This document shows, in pieces, positions 15,440 through 24,017 of a DNA stretch of 64,000 bases. The notes beneath the pieces are model-generated. The model saw only the letters and a list, made by a program, of their open reading frames with translations, was not told the DNA's origin and did no database searches. The DNA lies in contig NC_011891.1 in assembly GCF_000022145.1 (NCBI RefSeq), forward strand, positions 3,392,501 to 3,456,500, read 5' to 3'. The first letter of the stretch is position 1. Every line of letters starts with the position of its first letter. This DNA is from Anaeromyxobacter dehalogenans 2CP-1. GTDB taxonomy: Bacteria; Myxococcota; Myxococcia; Myxococcales; Anaeromyxobacteraceae. Made by a program: the position numbers and the translations under genes.

Positions 15440-16057
15440 TCAGGGCTCGATGCCGTCGAGCGCGACGGCGCCGATCACGCGGCCGGCCACGAGGCGCACG
15501 CGCCACACGCCGCCGTTCGGGACGAGGCGCGGCGCGACCACCCGGCCGCCGGGGCCGGCATCGAGGACGGCGGAGAGGAACGCCCGGATGACTCCACCGT
15601 GCGTCACGAGCAACGCGGGCGAGGCGAGGCGCTCGGCGACCCGGTGGACGGCCGGCACCACGCGCGCGAGGAGCGCGTCGTGGGTCTCGCCGCCGGGCGG
15701 CGGCGTGCGCGGGTCGGCGAGGTGGCGCGCCCACGCGTCGGGGTGGCGCACCTCGCACTCGCCGCGGGTCAGCCCCTCCCACGCGCCGTAGCCGCGCTCG
15801 CGCAGGTCCGCGTCGACGAGCGCGAGCTCCAGGCCGAGCGCCCCGCCCACGATCTCCGCGGTGCCGCGCGCGCGGGAGAGGTCGCTCGAGGCGATGGCGC
15901 GGATGCCCTCGGCGCGGAGGCGGGCCGCGAGGGCGAGCGCCTGCGCCCGCCCCGTCGCGTTGAGCGGCACGTCGGTCTGGCCCTGCAGGCGCCCGGCCGC
16001 GTTCCAGTCGGTCTCGCCGTGGCGGGCGAGGAGCAGGTGGCGCTCGGGCGGCGGCAT
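15440..16057 (-). CDS. Histidine phosphatase (phosphoglycerate-mutase-like)
   Basis: A 205-residue protein with the catalytic RHG motif (LLLARHGETDWNAAGRLQGQ), the second-His region ERGYGAWEGLTRGE, and the conserved LLVTHGGVIRAFLS near the C-terminus. It belongs to the histidine phosphatase superfamily (GpmB/CobC/PhoE group), which dephosphorylates sugars, alpha-ribazole or similar; the substrate cannot be decided. ATG 16057 is preferred to a TTG at 16093. Its stop codon is immediately followed by repeat copy 1. It is 46 bp from the cupin gene and in the same direction, so possibly co-transcribed. Confidence 0.87.
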   Translation of the reverse strand: MPPPERHLLLARHGETDWNAAGRLQGQTDVPLNATGRAQALALAARLRAEGIRAIASSDLSRARGTAEIVGGALGLELALVDADLRERGYGAWEGLTRGECEVRHPDAWARHLADPRTPPPGGETHDALLARVVPAVHRVAERLASPALLVTHGGVIRAFLSAVLDAGPGGRVVAPRLVPNGGVWRVRLVAGRVIGAVALDGIEP

Positions 16058-16102
16058 CCGCCCGAACCTACCCTCGCCGGCCCGGACCGCCAAGCGCGGC
16101 GC

Positions 16103-16582
16103 TCAGTACGGCGTCCCGTCCTTGTGCACGAAGCGCCGCCGGCCGTCCGGCCCGGGCACGAGCATGAGGTCGTCCATCGGGTAGATCACCTGATCGCCGG
16201 TGGCGCGGTCGCCCACCTCCAGCACGACGACGTCCTGCTGGGTGCGGTTCTCGAGGTGGTGCGCCCGCCCGCTCGCGGGGAAGCCGGCGCACATCCCGGG
16301 GGCGAGCTGCACGTCGCCGTCGTCGGTGACGAGCGTCGGGTGGCCCTCGAGGACGTACACGAACTCGTCCTGCACCGTGTGCCGGTGGTGGATGGCCGAG
16401 GTGTCGCCGGCGGGCAGCCGCATGAGGTTCACCCCGAACGCCTTCAGACCGAACGGATCCCCGAGGGCGTGCTTGACCCGCCGCGCGAGGCGCGTCGCGA
16501 ACGGCTCGGGGACGAGCTGGGCGCCCTTGCGCGAGGGGGCGGTGGCGGCCTCGAGGGCGATGGGGGGCGCGGGCGGGCTCAT
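16103..16582 (-). CDS. Cupin-domain protein
   Basis: A 159-residue protein with a double-stranded beta-helix: LPAGDTSAIHHRHTVQDEFVYVLEG (metal-binding His, His and Glu around residues 63-75) and PGMCAGFPASGRAHHLENRT (second His). The spacing is that of metal-binding cupins such as small isomerases and dioxygenases. ATG 16582 has AAGGAG at the right distance. No signal peptide; cytosolic. It follows the ackA-pta operon at 140 bp, with a hairpin between, so it is probably a separate unit. Substrate unknown. Confidence 0.87.
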   Translation of the reverse strand: MSPPAPPIALEAATAPSRKGAQLVPEPFATRLARRVKHALGDPFGLKAFGVNLMRLPAGDTSAIHHRHTVQDEFVYVLEGHPTLVTDDGDVQLAPGMCAGFPASGRAHHLENRTQQDVVVLEVGDRATGDQVIYPMDDLMLVPGPDGRRRFVHKDGTPY

Positions 16583-16678
16583 GCGGTGCTCCTTCGTGGC
16601 GGACGGTGGGGCGCGGAGCATAGCGCCCGCGGCGCCGGCCGCCTCGCATTCGACCGCCACCGCCACCAGCAGCCCTCG

Positions 16679-16701
16679 GCGGGACGCCCCGGCCGTCCCG
16701 C
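16679..16701 (-). terminator. Hairpin after ackA-pta
   Basis: GCGGGACG (16679-16686) pairs perfectly with CGTCCCGC (16694-16701) around a 7-base loop, about 20-45 bp after the pta stop. There is no T-run, as is common in very GC-rich genomes, so it may act as a Rho-assisted terminator or transcript end stabiliser. Confidence 0.4.
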
Positions 16702-16722
16702 ACCCGGACGTGCCCCGGTGCC

Positions 16723-18867
16723 TCAGCGCGCCCGGCGCGCCGCCAGCTGTTGCGCCTGGATGGCCGTGAGCGCGATCGTGAAGACGATGTCCTCGACCAG
16801 GCACCCGCGGCTCAGGTCGTTCACCGGCCGGGCCAGCCCCTGCAGCATCGGGCCGATGCTGACCACGTTCGCGCTCCGCTGCACGGCCTTGTAGGTGACG
16901 TTCCCGGTGTTGAGGTCCGGGAACACGAGCACCGTCGCGCGGCCGGCCACGCTCGACTTCGGCGCCTTCTGGCGCGCCACGTCCGGCATGACCGCCGCGT
17001 CGTACTGCAGCGGCCCGTCGATGGCGAGGTCCGGCCGCGCCGCGCGCGCGAGCTCGGTCGCGCGCTTCACCTTCTCGACCTCCTCGCCCGCGCCGCTCGT
17101 GCCGGTCGAGTAGGACAGCATCGCCACGCGGGGCTCGATCCCGAACGCGGCGGCCGAGTCGGCGCTCTGGATCGCGATGTCGGCGAGCTGCTCGGGGCTG
17201 GGCGTCGGGTTCACGGCGCAGTCGCCGAACACCAGCACCTGCTCCGGGAGGCACATGAAGAACACGCTCGACACCAGGTCGCAGCCGGGCACCGTCTTCA
17301 CGATCTGCAGCGCGGGCCGGATGGTGTGGGCGGTGGTGTGGAGCGCCCCGGAGACGAGCCCGTCCGCCTCGTCGAGCGCCATCATCATGGTGCCGACCAT
17401 GACGGCGTCGCCCAGCTCCTGCGCGGCCTGGGCCGCGGTCATCCCCTTGGCCGCGCGCCGCTCCACCAGCGGCGCCACGTACCAGGGCGCGACCCGCACC
17501 GGATCGACGATCTCGATCGACGGCGGCAGCGCGATCCCCTGCCGGCGCGCGACCTCGTGGACCTCGTCCGCGTCGGCGAGCAGGACGCAGCGCGCGATCC
17601 CGCGCTCCTGGGCGATGGCCGCCGCGGCCACCGTGCGCGGCTCGGCGCCCTCCGGCAGGACGATCCGCTTGTTCGCGGCGCGCGCCGCCTCCACCAGCCG
17701 CTGCCGGAACGCGGGCGGCGAGAGGCGCCGCACGCGGCTCGTCGCGGCGCGGGACCGCAGCCAGGCGGGGTCGATGAGGTCGGCCACCGCCGTCATCACG
17801 CGCTCCACGCGCGCGGGGTCGTCGGGCGGCACCTGGAGGTTCATGCCCGCCACCGCGGTCGCGGCGGCGTAGCTGCCCTGCTCCACCGCGAGCACCGGCA
17901 GCCCGGCCCGGAGCGCGGAGTCGCACATCTCGAAGACGTGGGGCTCGGGCTCGACACCGCCGGTGAGCAGCACGCCCGCGAGCGGCACGCCGTTCAGCAC
18001 GGCCAGCGCGGCGGCCAGCAGGATGTCGCTCCGGTCGCCCGGGGTGATGACGAGCGTGCCGGGCCGGAACGTCTTGATGGAGCCCGGCACCGCCATGGCG
18101 CACAGCGCCACGTGCCGGATGCGCCGGCCCTCGAGATCGCCCGCGCGGAGGACCCGCGCCCCGATGGCCTCGGCGAGGTCCTTCACGCGCGGCGCGGCGA
18201 GGTCGCCCCGAGCGGGCACCACCGCGATCGGCCGGAGCCGCTCCGCCTCCAGCGCCGTGCGGTAGGTCTCGATCTCCTCCGGTGGGAGCTCAGCCTCCTC
18301 CCCCGCCTCCAGCCAGATGGGCCGGGACTCGCCGACGCGTGCGGCCGGCGTCCTCGGGGCGACGCGGTTCAGGAAGCAGCTCACCGGCTCGCCGTCGGAG
18401 AACCCGCCGAGCCCGCGCGCCGCGATCGCCATCGCGTCCGCCAGCTCCGCCGGCGTCTCGCCGCGCGGCGAGCCCACCAGGACCAGCTCCGCGTCGAGCG
18501 CCTTCAGCATGAGCGCGTTGACCCGCGCCGAGTGCACCATCCCGGGCTCGGGCCACATCCCGGCGACCACCAGGACGTCCGCGCCCTCGGCCGCGCCGGC
18601 GCAGAGCGCCACCACCCGCTCCATCAGCGTCTGGTCGTCGCCGGAGGCGAGCAGCGCGTCCGCCTGGGCGCGCGGGATCGGGTCGGGCGGCCGCAGGCTG
18701 GAGCCGAGCCGGACCAGCGCGGAGACGCGGTCCTCGCCGCGCGCGGCGATGGGCTTCGCGAACGCCACCCGGACGCCCTGGCGATCGAGGGCGCGGACCA
18801 GGCCGAGGCAGGCGGTGGTGAGGCCGACCTGGCGCCCGGCCGGCGCGAGCAGGAGGACATGGGCCAT
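16723..18867 (-). CDS. pta: Phosphate acetyltransferase, long form
   Basis: A 714-residue enzyme that interconverts acetyl-CoA and acetyl phosphate. Residues 1-220 are the N-terminal P-loop-like regulatory domain (LLLAPAGRQVGLTTACLGLV), 230-350 a DRTGG-type domain, and 390-714 the catalytic PTA domain (ANKRIVLPEGAEPRTVAAA, GALHTTAHTIRPALQIV, VFGDCAVNPTPSPEQLADIA, AMLSYSTGTSG). This is the long E. coli-like type, not the short ~330-residue form. ATG 18867 lies 20 bp after the ackA stop, so ackA-pta is an operon read leftward. It feeds acetate into acetyl-CoA or makes ATP by acetate excretion. Confidence 0.96.
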   Translation of the reverse strand: MAHVLLLAPAGRQVGLTTACLGLVRALDRQGVRVAFAKPIAARGEDRVSALVRLGSSLRPPDPIPRAQADALLASGDDQTLMERVVALCAGAAEGADVLVVAGMWPEPGMVHSARVNALMLKALDAELVLVGSPRGETPAELADAMAIAARGLGGFSDGEPVSCFLNRVAPRTPAARVGESRPIWLEAGEEAELPPEEIETYRTALEAERLRPIAVVPARGDLAAPRVKDLAEAIGARVLRAGDLEGRRIRHVALCAMAVPGSIKTFRPGTLVITPGDRSDILLAAALAVLNGVPLAGVLLTGGVEPEPHVFEMCDSALRAGLPVLAVEQGSYAAATAVAGMNLQVPPDDPARVERVMTAVADLIDPAWLRSRAATSRVRRLSPPAFRQRLVEAARAANKRIVLPEGAEPRTVAAAAIAQERGIARCVLLADADEVHEVARRQGIALPPSIEIVDPVRVAPWYVAPLVERRAAKGMTAAQAAQELGDAVMVGTMMMALDEADGLVSGALHTTAHTIRPALQIVKTVPGCDLVSSVFFMCLPEQVLVFGDCAVNPTPSPEQLADIAIQSADSAAAFGIEPRVAMLSYSTGTSGAGEEVEKVKRATELARAARPDLAIDGPLQYDAAVMPDVARQKAPKSSVAGRATVLVFPDLNTGNVTYKAVQRSANVVSIGPMLQGLARPVNDLSRGCLVEDIVFTIALTAIQAQQLAARRAR

Positions 18868-18887
18868 GTGCGTGCGCTCCCCGGCCC

Positions 18888-20165
18888 TCAGGCGAACGCG
18901 CGCCGCTCGGCGGCGGGCCGCTCGGCGTCCCCGGCGCCCTCCGCGGGGGCGGCGCCCGCCTGGCCGTGGGCCTCGACGTGCCCGTGCGCGGACGCGATCT
19001 CGGCGGTGTCCATCGCGATCATCAGCTCCTCGTTCGTGGCGATCACCGCGGCCATCGGGCTGGTCGTGCGGGTGATCCGGCCCCGGAGCGCCTTGCCGTG
19101 GAACGCGTTCGCGTGGGCGTCGAGCGCGAAGCCCGCGAACCCGAGCAGCTCCACGATGCGGGCCCGGACGTCCACCGCGTTCTCCCCGATCCCGCCGGTG
19201 AACACGAGCGCGTCCACCCGCCCCAGCGACACGAACATGCCCGCGGCGGCCTTCGCGACGGAGTAGCAGAACTTGTCGATGGCCAGCTGGGCCCGCTCGT
19301 GCCCTTCGGCGGCCGCCTCCTGCAGCGTGCGCATGTCGTTCGACAGGCCGGAGATGCCGAGCAGGCCGGAGTTCCGGTTCAGCTCGTCCATGACGTGGTC
19401 GGCGGTGCAGTGCAGCGCCTTCTTCATGTGCGCGATGATCGACGGGTCGATGTTGCCGCTGCGCGTGCCCATCACCACCCCGTCCACCGGGGTGAGCCCC
19501 ATGGTCGTGTCCATGCTGGCGCCGTTGCGGACCGCGGCGAGCGAGCAGCCGTTCCCGAGGTGCGCCGTGACCACCGCGTGATCCTCCGGATCCAGGCCGA
19601 GCTGCTTCACCGCCTGCTGGGACACGTAGCGGTGGCTGGTGCCGTGGAAGCCGTACCGCCGCACCTCGTGCTTCGCGAACCACTCGTACGGCACGGCGTA
19701 CAGGTACGCGCGCGACGGCATCGTCTGGTGGAAGGCGGTGTCGAACACCGCGACTTGCGGCAGCGCCGGGAACAGCTCCTGGGCGATGCGGATGCCGAGC
19801 AGGTTGGCCGGGTTGTGGAGCGGGCCGAGCGGGATGCACTCCTCGATCTTCGCCACCACCGCGGGGGTGATGGGCATCGATCCGGAGAACTTGGCGCCGC
19901 CGTGCACGACGCGGTGCCCGACGCCGGCGATCTCGTGGGCCACCCCGAGCTCGTCCAGGAGCTCGACCACCGCGCGCAGCGCCCGCTCGTGCCCGGCGCC
20001 GTGCAGGAGGCGCGACTCCTTCCTGCCCTCCACCTTGAAGTCGAGGGTCGCCTGCGCCGAGCCGACCCGCTGCGCCACGCCGGAGACCAGCTCCCGGCCG
20101 GTCACGGCGTCGATCACCGCGAACTTCGCCGACGAGCTTCCGCAGTTCAGCACCAGAACGATCAC
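18888..20165 (-). CDS. ackA: Acetate kinase
   Basis: A 425-residue acetate kinase: MIVLVLNCGSSSAKF at the start (Asn and Ser that bind phosphate), the GHRVVHGG loop, FDTAFHQTMP, YGFHGTSHRYVS, TAHLGNGCSLAAV and VFTGGIGENAV. It catalyses ATP + acetate to acetyl phosphate. The core ends near residue 395; the last ~30 residues (AHGQAGAAP onward) are an alanine-rich extension not needed for the fold. First gene of ackA-pta. The 240 bp upstream to the divergent Rossmann gene should contain the promoter, but no strong match was found by eye. Confidence 0.97.
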   Translation of the reverse strand: MIVLVLNCGSSSAKFAVIDAVTGRELVSGVAQRVGSAQATLDFKVEGRKESRLLHGAGHERALRAVVELLDELGVAHEIAGVGHRVVHGGAKFSGSMPITPAVVAKIEECIPLGPLHNPANLLGIRIAQELFPALPQVAVFDTAFHQTMPSRAYLYAVPYEWFAKHEVRRYGFHGTSHRYVSQQAVKQLGLDPEDHAVVTAHLGNGCSLAAVRNGASMDTTMGLTPVDGVVMGTRSGNIDPSIIAHMKKALHCTADHVMDELNRNSGLLGISGLSNDMRTLQEAAAEGHERAQLAIDKFCYSVAKAAAGMFVSLGRVDALVFTGGIGENAVDVRARIVELLGFAGFALDAHANAFHGKALRGRITRTTSPMAAVIATNEELMIAMDTAEIASAHGHVEAHGQAGAAPAEGAGDAERPAAERRAFA

Positions 20166-20406
20166 GCCACCTACCTCCAGGAGATGAGGGCTCCGTCGCG
20201 CCGACGGGCACGGAGTCTGGACGGGACTTGGGCTGGGGCCGTAAGCCTCGCGGACGCGATGGCCTCGGAACGGTCACGCTCTCATGTGGGGCGCAGGGTG
20301 CGCAAGAGCCACTCGCGGCAATTCCGCGCACCGAGCCGCGTCTTGATCGTGGTCACGCGTTCGCTGACGCATCGCGGCGCGCGGCGCGCCGGGTTAATCC
20401 CATGCC

Positions 20407-21075
20407 ATGCGGACCCTCGTCATCGCCGGCGGCTCCGGCCTCGTCGGCTCCCTCGCGCTGCGCCGCCTGCTCGCCCGCGACGACGTCGCCCGCGTGATCG
20501 CGGTCGGCCGCCGCGCGCTCCCGGTCGAGCACGCCCGGCTCTCCTCGCGGATCGCGGACCTCCGCGATCCGGCGGCCATCCAGCGGGCGCTGCCGGAGCC
20601 GGTGGACGTGGCGGTCTGCTGCCTCGGCACGACCATGAAGCAGGCCGGGTCGCGGGAGGCGTTCCGGGCAGTGGACCTCGAGGCGGCGGTCGCGTTCGGC
20701 GAGGCCGCGCGGGCGAGCGGCGCCCGGCGCTTCGTGCTGGTGAGCTCGCTCGGCGCGAGCCCGCGCTCGAGGAGCTTCTACCTGCGGACGAAGGGCGAGG
20801 CCGAGGAGGCGCTGGCGCGCCTCGGCTACGCGCAGCTCACCGTGCTCCGCCCGTCCTTCATCGACGATCGCGGCGCGCGGAAGGAGCCCCGGCTCGGCGA
20901 GCGGCTCGCGCTCCCGCTCGCCCGCGCCGCGTTCGCGCTGCTCGGCAGGGAGCGGCGCCACGCGCCCGTCCCAGCGGAGACCGTCGCCCGCGCGCTCGTA
21001 CGCCTCGCGCTCGACGGGTCCGCGGAGCCGGTGCGCATCGTGGAGAGCGAGGCGCTGCACGCGCTGGGGCGCTGA
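20407..21075 (+). CDS. NAD(P)-binding Rossmann protein (atypical SDR, TIP30/HTATIP2-like)
   Basis: A 222-residue protein with the dinucleotide loop TLVIAGGSGLVGSLALRRL at the N-terminus, VAVCCLGTTMKQAGS in strand 4, FVLVSSLGAS before the active region, and FYLRTKGEAEEAL, where Tyr and Lys occupy the SDR catalytic places. LTVLRPSFI follows as in TIP30-like atypical SDRs. It probably binds NADPH; the substrate is unknown. ATG 20407 is close to the end of a 240-bp gap shared with divergent ackA. No operon partner on the same strand. Confidence 0.85.
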   Translation: MRTLVIAGGSGLVGSLALRRLLARDDVARVIAVGRRALPVEHARLSSRIADLRDPAAIQRALPEPVDVAVCCLGTTMKQAGSREAFRAVDLEAAVAFGEAARASGARRFVLVSSLGASPRSRSFYLRTKGEAEEALARLGYAQLTVLRPSFIDDRGARKEPRLGERLALPLARAAFALLGRERRHAPVPAETVARALVRLALDGSAEPVRIVESEALHALGR

Positions 21076-21095
21076 CGCCCGACGCCGCCGCCGGC

Positions 21096-23210
21096 TCACC
21101 GCCCGGGGCGCTCCACGAGCACCAGGTCCGAGCGCTCCTGCACCTGCTCCAGCACCAGCTCGCGGCCGTCCGGGGACACGTCGAAGTCGCCGACGTCGAA
21201 GTCGCGCGGCAGCACGACCAGCCGGCGCGAGGCGCCCGACGCGAGGTCCACCGCCGCGAGGTGCTTGCGGCGGATCTCGCCGCGGAGCACCGCGATGGAC
21301 CGCCCGTCCGGAAGGAACGCGACGTGCCGCGCTCCCCGCGTCAGCGTGAGCGGAGGCATGCGGTGCGCGCTGCCGTCGGCGTTCACCGCCCGCAGCGGGA
21401 AGGTGGTGCCGACGTCGGCGCCGGTGAACGCGAGCAGATCGCCCGCCGGAGACCAGGCCGGATCCGCGGACGGCTCGGCCACCAGCGCCGCGGGCTCGCC
21501 GCCGTCGAGCGGCACCCGGAACAGCCGCGGCGCACCCTCCACGATCGCGCCGACGGCGATCGATCGGCCATCCGGCATCCAGGCCGGCGCGCCGGAGAGC
21601 TGGAGCGCGTCGGTGACGACGCGCCCCCCGGTGCCGTCCGCGTCCACCACGCGGAGCCGCGTCCGCCCACCCTCTCGCGTCCAGAACGCGATCGTCCGGC
21701 CATCCCGCCGGACGGCGGGCGCGCCGGCGATCCGCGCGCCCGGCTGGCTCCAGAGCTCGGTGCTGGCGCCGTCCTGCAGCTTCCACAGGCCGTCGCCGGC
21801 GCCCTTCGCCGACAGGTAGACCAGGTATCCGGGGCCGAGCCGCGGAGACCACCCGTTGCCGGTGGTCAGCGGGATGGGGCTCGCCGCGGCGAGGTCGGCG
21901 TGGTCCGGACCGAGCGGCACGCGCCAGAGCGTGCGCTTCGGGCTCGCCTGCGTGAGGACCAGGCGCCGACCGTCGGCGCTCGCCGCGAGCGAGGTGTACC
22001 GCTCCGCGCCGGTGGCCACGCGCCGCGTCGCCCTGCCCTCGACGTCCAGCGCGTGCAGCCACGGGCCGGAGCCGTCGGGGTCGGTCGCGAGGTACAGCAG
22101 GGTCCGTTCGTCGGCGAACACCGGATGGCTGACCACGCCGTCGTGGTGGGTCAGGCGCTCCGGCGCGCTGCCGTCCGGCCGGATGCGCCACAGGTCGAGG
22201 CGGTCCGGGAGCGCCCCCTGCACGAAGTAGATGAACGCCTGGTCCGGCGACCACACCTGGAAGTGCGCGTGCAGCCCCGAGGGCGCCGAGAAGATCCGGC
22301 GGGCGTCCTGCGGCCGGCCGGCCTCGCTCACGTACATCGGATCCCCCGGCCCCGGCGTGTGGTGGACGAGGCGCGTGCCGTCGCGCGTCCAGGCGTACTC
22401 CGCCGCGCCCTCCAGGTACGGCCGCGGCGGACCGCCCAGCAGCGGCACCGCCCAGATCCCGATGTCCGGCGGGCTCGAGCCGGTGCGGCCGCGCGCCCAG
22501 AACGTCACCAGCGCGCCGTCCGGCGAGAAGCCCAGCGTCCGGATCGACGGATTCACCAGCTCCGGCGCGCTCCCGCGCGTCAGGTCCTGGAACTGCCCGG
22601 AGCCGACCTGCGTGAGCCAGACGTCCACCCGCCCGGCGCGGTCCGACAGGAACGCCACGAAGCGGCCGTCGGCCGAGATCGCGGCCGCCTGCTCGACGCC
22701 GCCGAAGTCGGTCAGCGGCACGAAGCGCGCGCCCGAGAGCGGATCGAGCGCGGAGGCGGCGCGGCGCTGCAGGAGCCAGGTGGCGCCCGCGCCGATCGCC
22801 GCGGCCACGGAGATGCCGGCCGCGAGGAGCGCCCCGCGCCAGGGTCGCGCCGCGCCCAGCGGCGGCCCGCCCGGCGCCTGCTCTCGATCGCCGGCATCGA
22901 CCGGGAGCGCCGCGGGGCCGGTCACCCGACCGCGACCGCTTTCCTCCTCGACCGCGCCGTCGACCGCTCCTCCGCCCGCCGCCCCGGCGCTCCGGCGGCG
23001 CGCCCAGGCGTCGAGGTCGGAGCGGAACGCGTACACCGACCCGAGCTTGTCGTGGACGTGCCGGTGCACCGGCATGCCCTCGCGCCGCTCCCAGCGCTGC
23101 ACGGTGGTGACGTCGCGCCGGAGGTAGGTCGCGATCTCCTTCCAGGACTCGAGCCGGTCCGACGCAGGCCGCGCCGCGCCGGAGGACCCTGTGGGAGTCG
23201 AGTCGGGCAT
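21096..23210 (-). CDS. HTH - transmembrane - PD40 beta-propeller regulator
   Basis: A 704-residue protein. Residues 18-70 are a MerR/excisionase-like HTH (SWKEIATYLRRDVTTVQRWE and VYAFRSDLDAWARRR). A Gly/Ala/Glu-rich linker leads to one transmembrane helix near residues 125-145 (GALLAAGISVAAAIGAGATW). The remainder, from residue ~155, is a series of WD40-like PD40/TolB blades (AISADGRFVAFLSD, GFSPDGALVTFWA, AWMPDGRSIAVGA, SPDGRELVLEQ). The layout puts DNA binding in the cytoplasm and the propeller in the periplasm, so it could pass an envelope signal directly to DNA. ATG 23210 chosen. No partner gene adjacent. Confidence 0.83.
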   Translation of the reverse strand: MPDSTPTGSSGAARPASDRLESWKEIATYLRRDVTTVQRWERREGMPVHRHVHDKLGSVYAFRSDLDAWARRRSAGAAGGGAVDGAVEEESGRGRVTGPAALPVDAGDREQAPGGPPLGAARPWRGALLAAGISVAAAIGAGATWLLQRRAASALDPLSGARFVPLTDFGGVEQAAAISADGRFVAFLSDRAGRVDVWLTQVGSGQFQDLTRGSAPELVNPSIRTLGFSPDGALVTFWARGRTGSSPPDIGIWAVPLLGGPPRPYLEGAAEYAWTRDGTRLVHHTPGPGDPMYVSEAGRPQDARRIFSAPSGLHAHFQVWSPDQAFIYFVQGALPDRLDLWRIRPDGSAPERLTHHDGVVSHPVFADERTLLYLATDPDGSGPWLHALDVEGRATRRVATGAERYTSLAASADGRRLVLTQASPKRTLWRVPLGPDHADLAAASPIPLTTGNGWSPRLGPGYLVYLSAKGAGDGLWKLQDGASTELWSQPGARIAGAPAVRRDGRTIAFWTREGGRTRLRVVDADGTGGRVVTDALQLSGAPAWMPDGRSIAVGAIVEGAPRLFRVPLDGGEPAALVAEPSADPAWSPAGDLLAFTGADVGTTFPLRAVNADGSAHRMPPLTLTRGARHVAFLPDGRSIAVLRGEIRRKHLAAVDLASGASRRLVVLPRDFDVGDFDVSPDGRELVLEQVQERSDLVLVERPGR

Positions 23211-23405
23211 GAGCGCTCCCGCGCGTGACGGATGAAGCGTCCGGCGACCGGTATCTAGTCGCGGGCCGGTGGAGGCCGCAATCGACTGCATCGCGCGGCA
23301 CTCTGCGGCGTTCGCCCCCGCGCCGCGCTTCGCGCTTTGCGCGCGCTCGGCGCGCCGGCCACCCTCGCCTCGAGCGGCTCCTCCGGGCCGCGAGCGAGGG
23401 CACAC

Positions 23406-23942
23406 ATGCGAACGAGCTGGAACTGGATGCGGGTGATCGGCTGGCTGGCCATGGGGGCGCTGCTGTTCGTCGGGGGCGCGGGCGCCACGGGGCAGGTGGG
23501 ATTCACCGGGAGTACCTATGCGAGCGGGCTCCTGGAGGACGACGTGGACGTCCTGAACCGGGTCATCCTTCCGGAGGGGGTCGCGGGCAGCGCCCAGGCG
23601 AACCTCTGGTTGTCGCTCCAGAAGACACGCGGGCCGTCGTTCCTGTTCGTCCAGACGAACACCTGGGAGCCCGGCGCGACCACCGGGTGGCACACGCACC
23701 CGGGCCACAGTCTCATCATCGTCACGCAGGGGACGATCACCGCGTACGACGCGGATTGCACGCCGCGGACCTACTCGGCCGGCCAGGTCTTCGTAGACCA
23801 GGGCGGCGACCACGTGCACGTGCTGCGCAACGAGAGCACGGCCGAGAAGGCGGCCACGGTCGCGGTCCAGCTCGTGCCCGCGAGCGAGCGCAACCGGCGC
23901 CGCGGGGACGCGAACGCGCCGCCGGGCTGCCCGATCCTCTGA
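23406..23942 (+). CDS. Secreted cupin-domain protein
   Basis: A 178-residue protein with an N-terminal signal/anchor (MRVIGWLAMGALLFVGGAG) and one cupin: FVQTNTWEPGATTGWHTHPG with metal-binding His residues at about 98-100, LIIVTQGTITAYDADC, and QVFVDQGGDHVHVLRNES with a further His pair. The GAGGG before ATG 23406 supports the start. A periplasmic cupin may bind or convert a small molecule, or sense it. It ends 75 bp before the convergent nrfA. Function unknown. Confidence 0.82.
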   Translation: MRTSWNWMRVIGWLAMGALLFVGGAGATGQVGFTGSTYASGLLEDDVDVLNRVILPEGVAGSAQANLWLSLQKTRGPSFLFVQTNTWEPGATTGWHTHPGHSLIIVTQGTITAYDADCTPRTYSAGQVFVDQGGDHVHVLRNESTAEKAATVAVQLVPASERNRRRGDANAPPGCPIL

Positions 23943-24017
23943 ACTGCGACGCGCGCGCCGGCGTTCGCCCCCGGGCTCGTGCACCGCGACCGGTGAGCGG
24001 CGCCGGCGCGCTGGTCC

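Noticed and set aside
13298-16894. Very long open frame on the + strand
   Set aside because: It runs opposite to the TRAP, phosphatase, cupin and pta genes, has the Arg/Glu/His-rich make-up of an antisense frame in GC-rich DNA, and shows no domain.
18966-23228. 1420-codon open frame on the + strand
   Set aside because: Antisense to ackA and the HTH-propeller gene; composition is a mirror of these genes, with no start signal.
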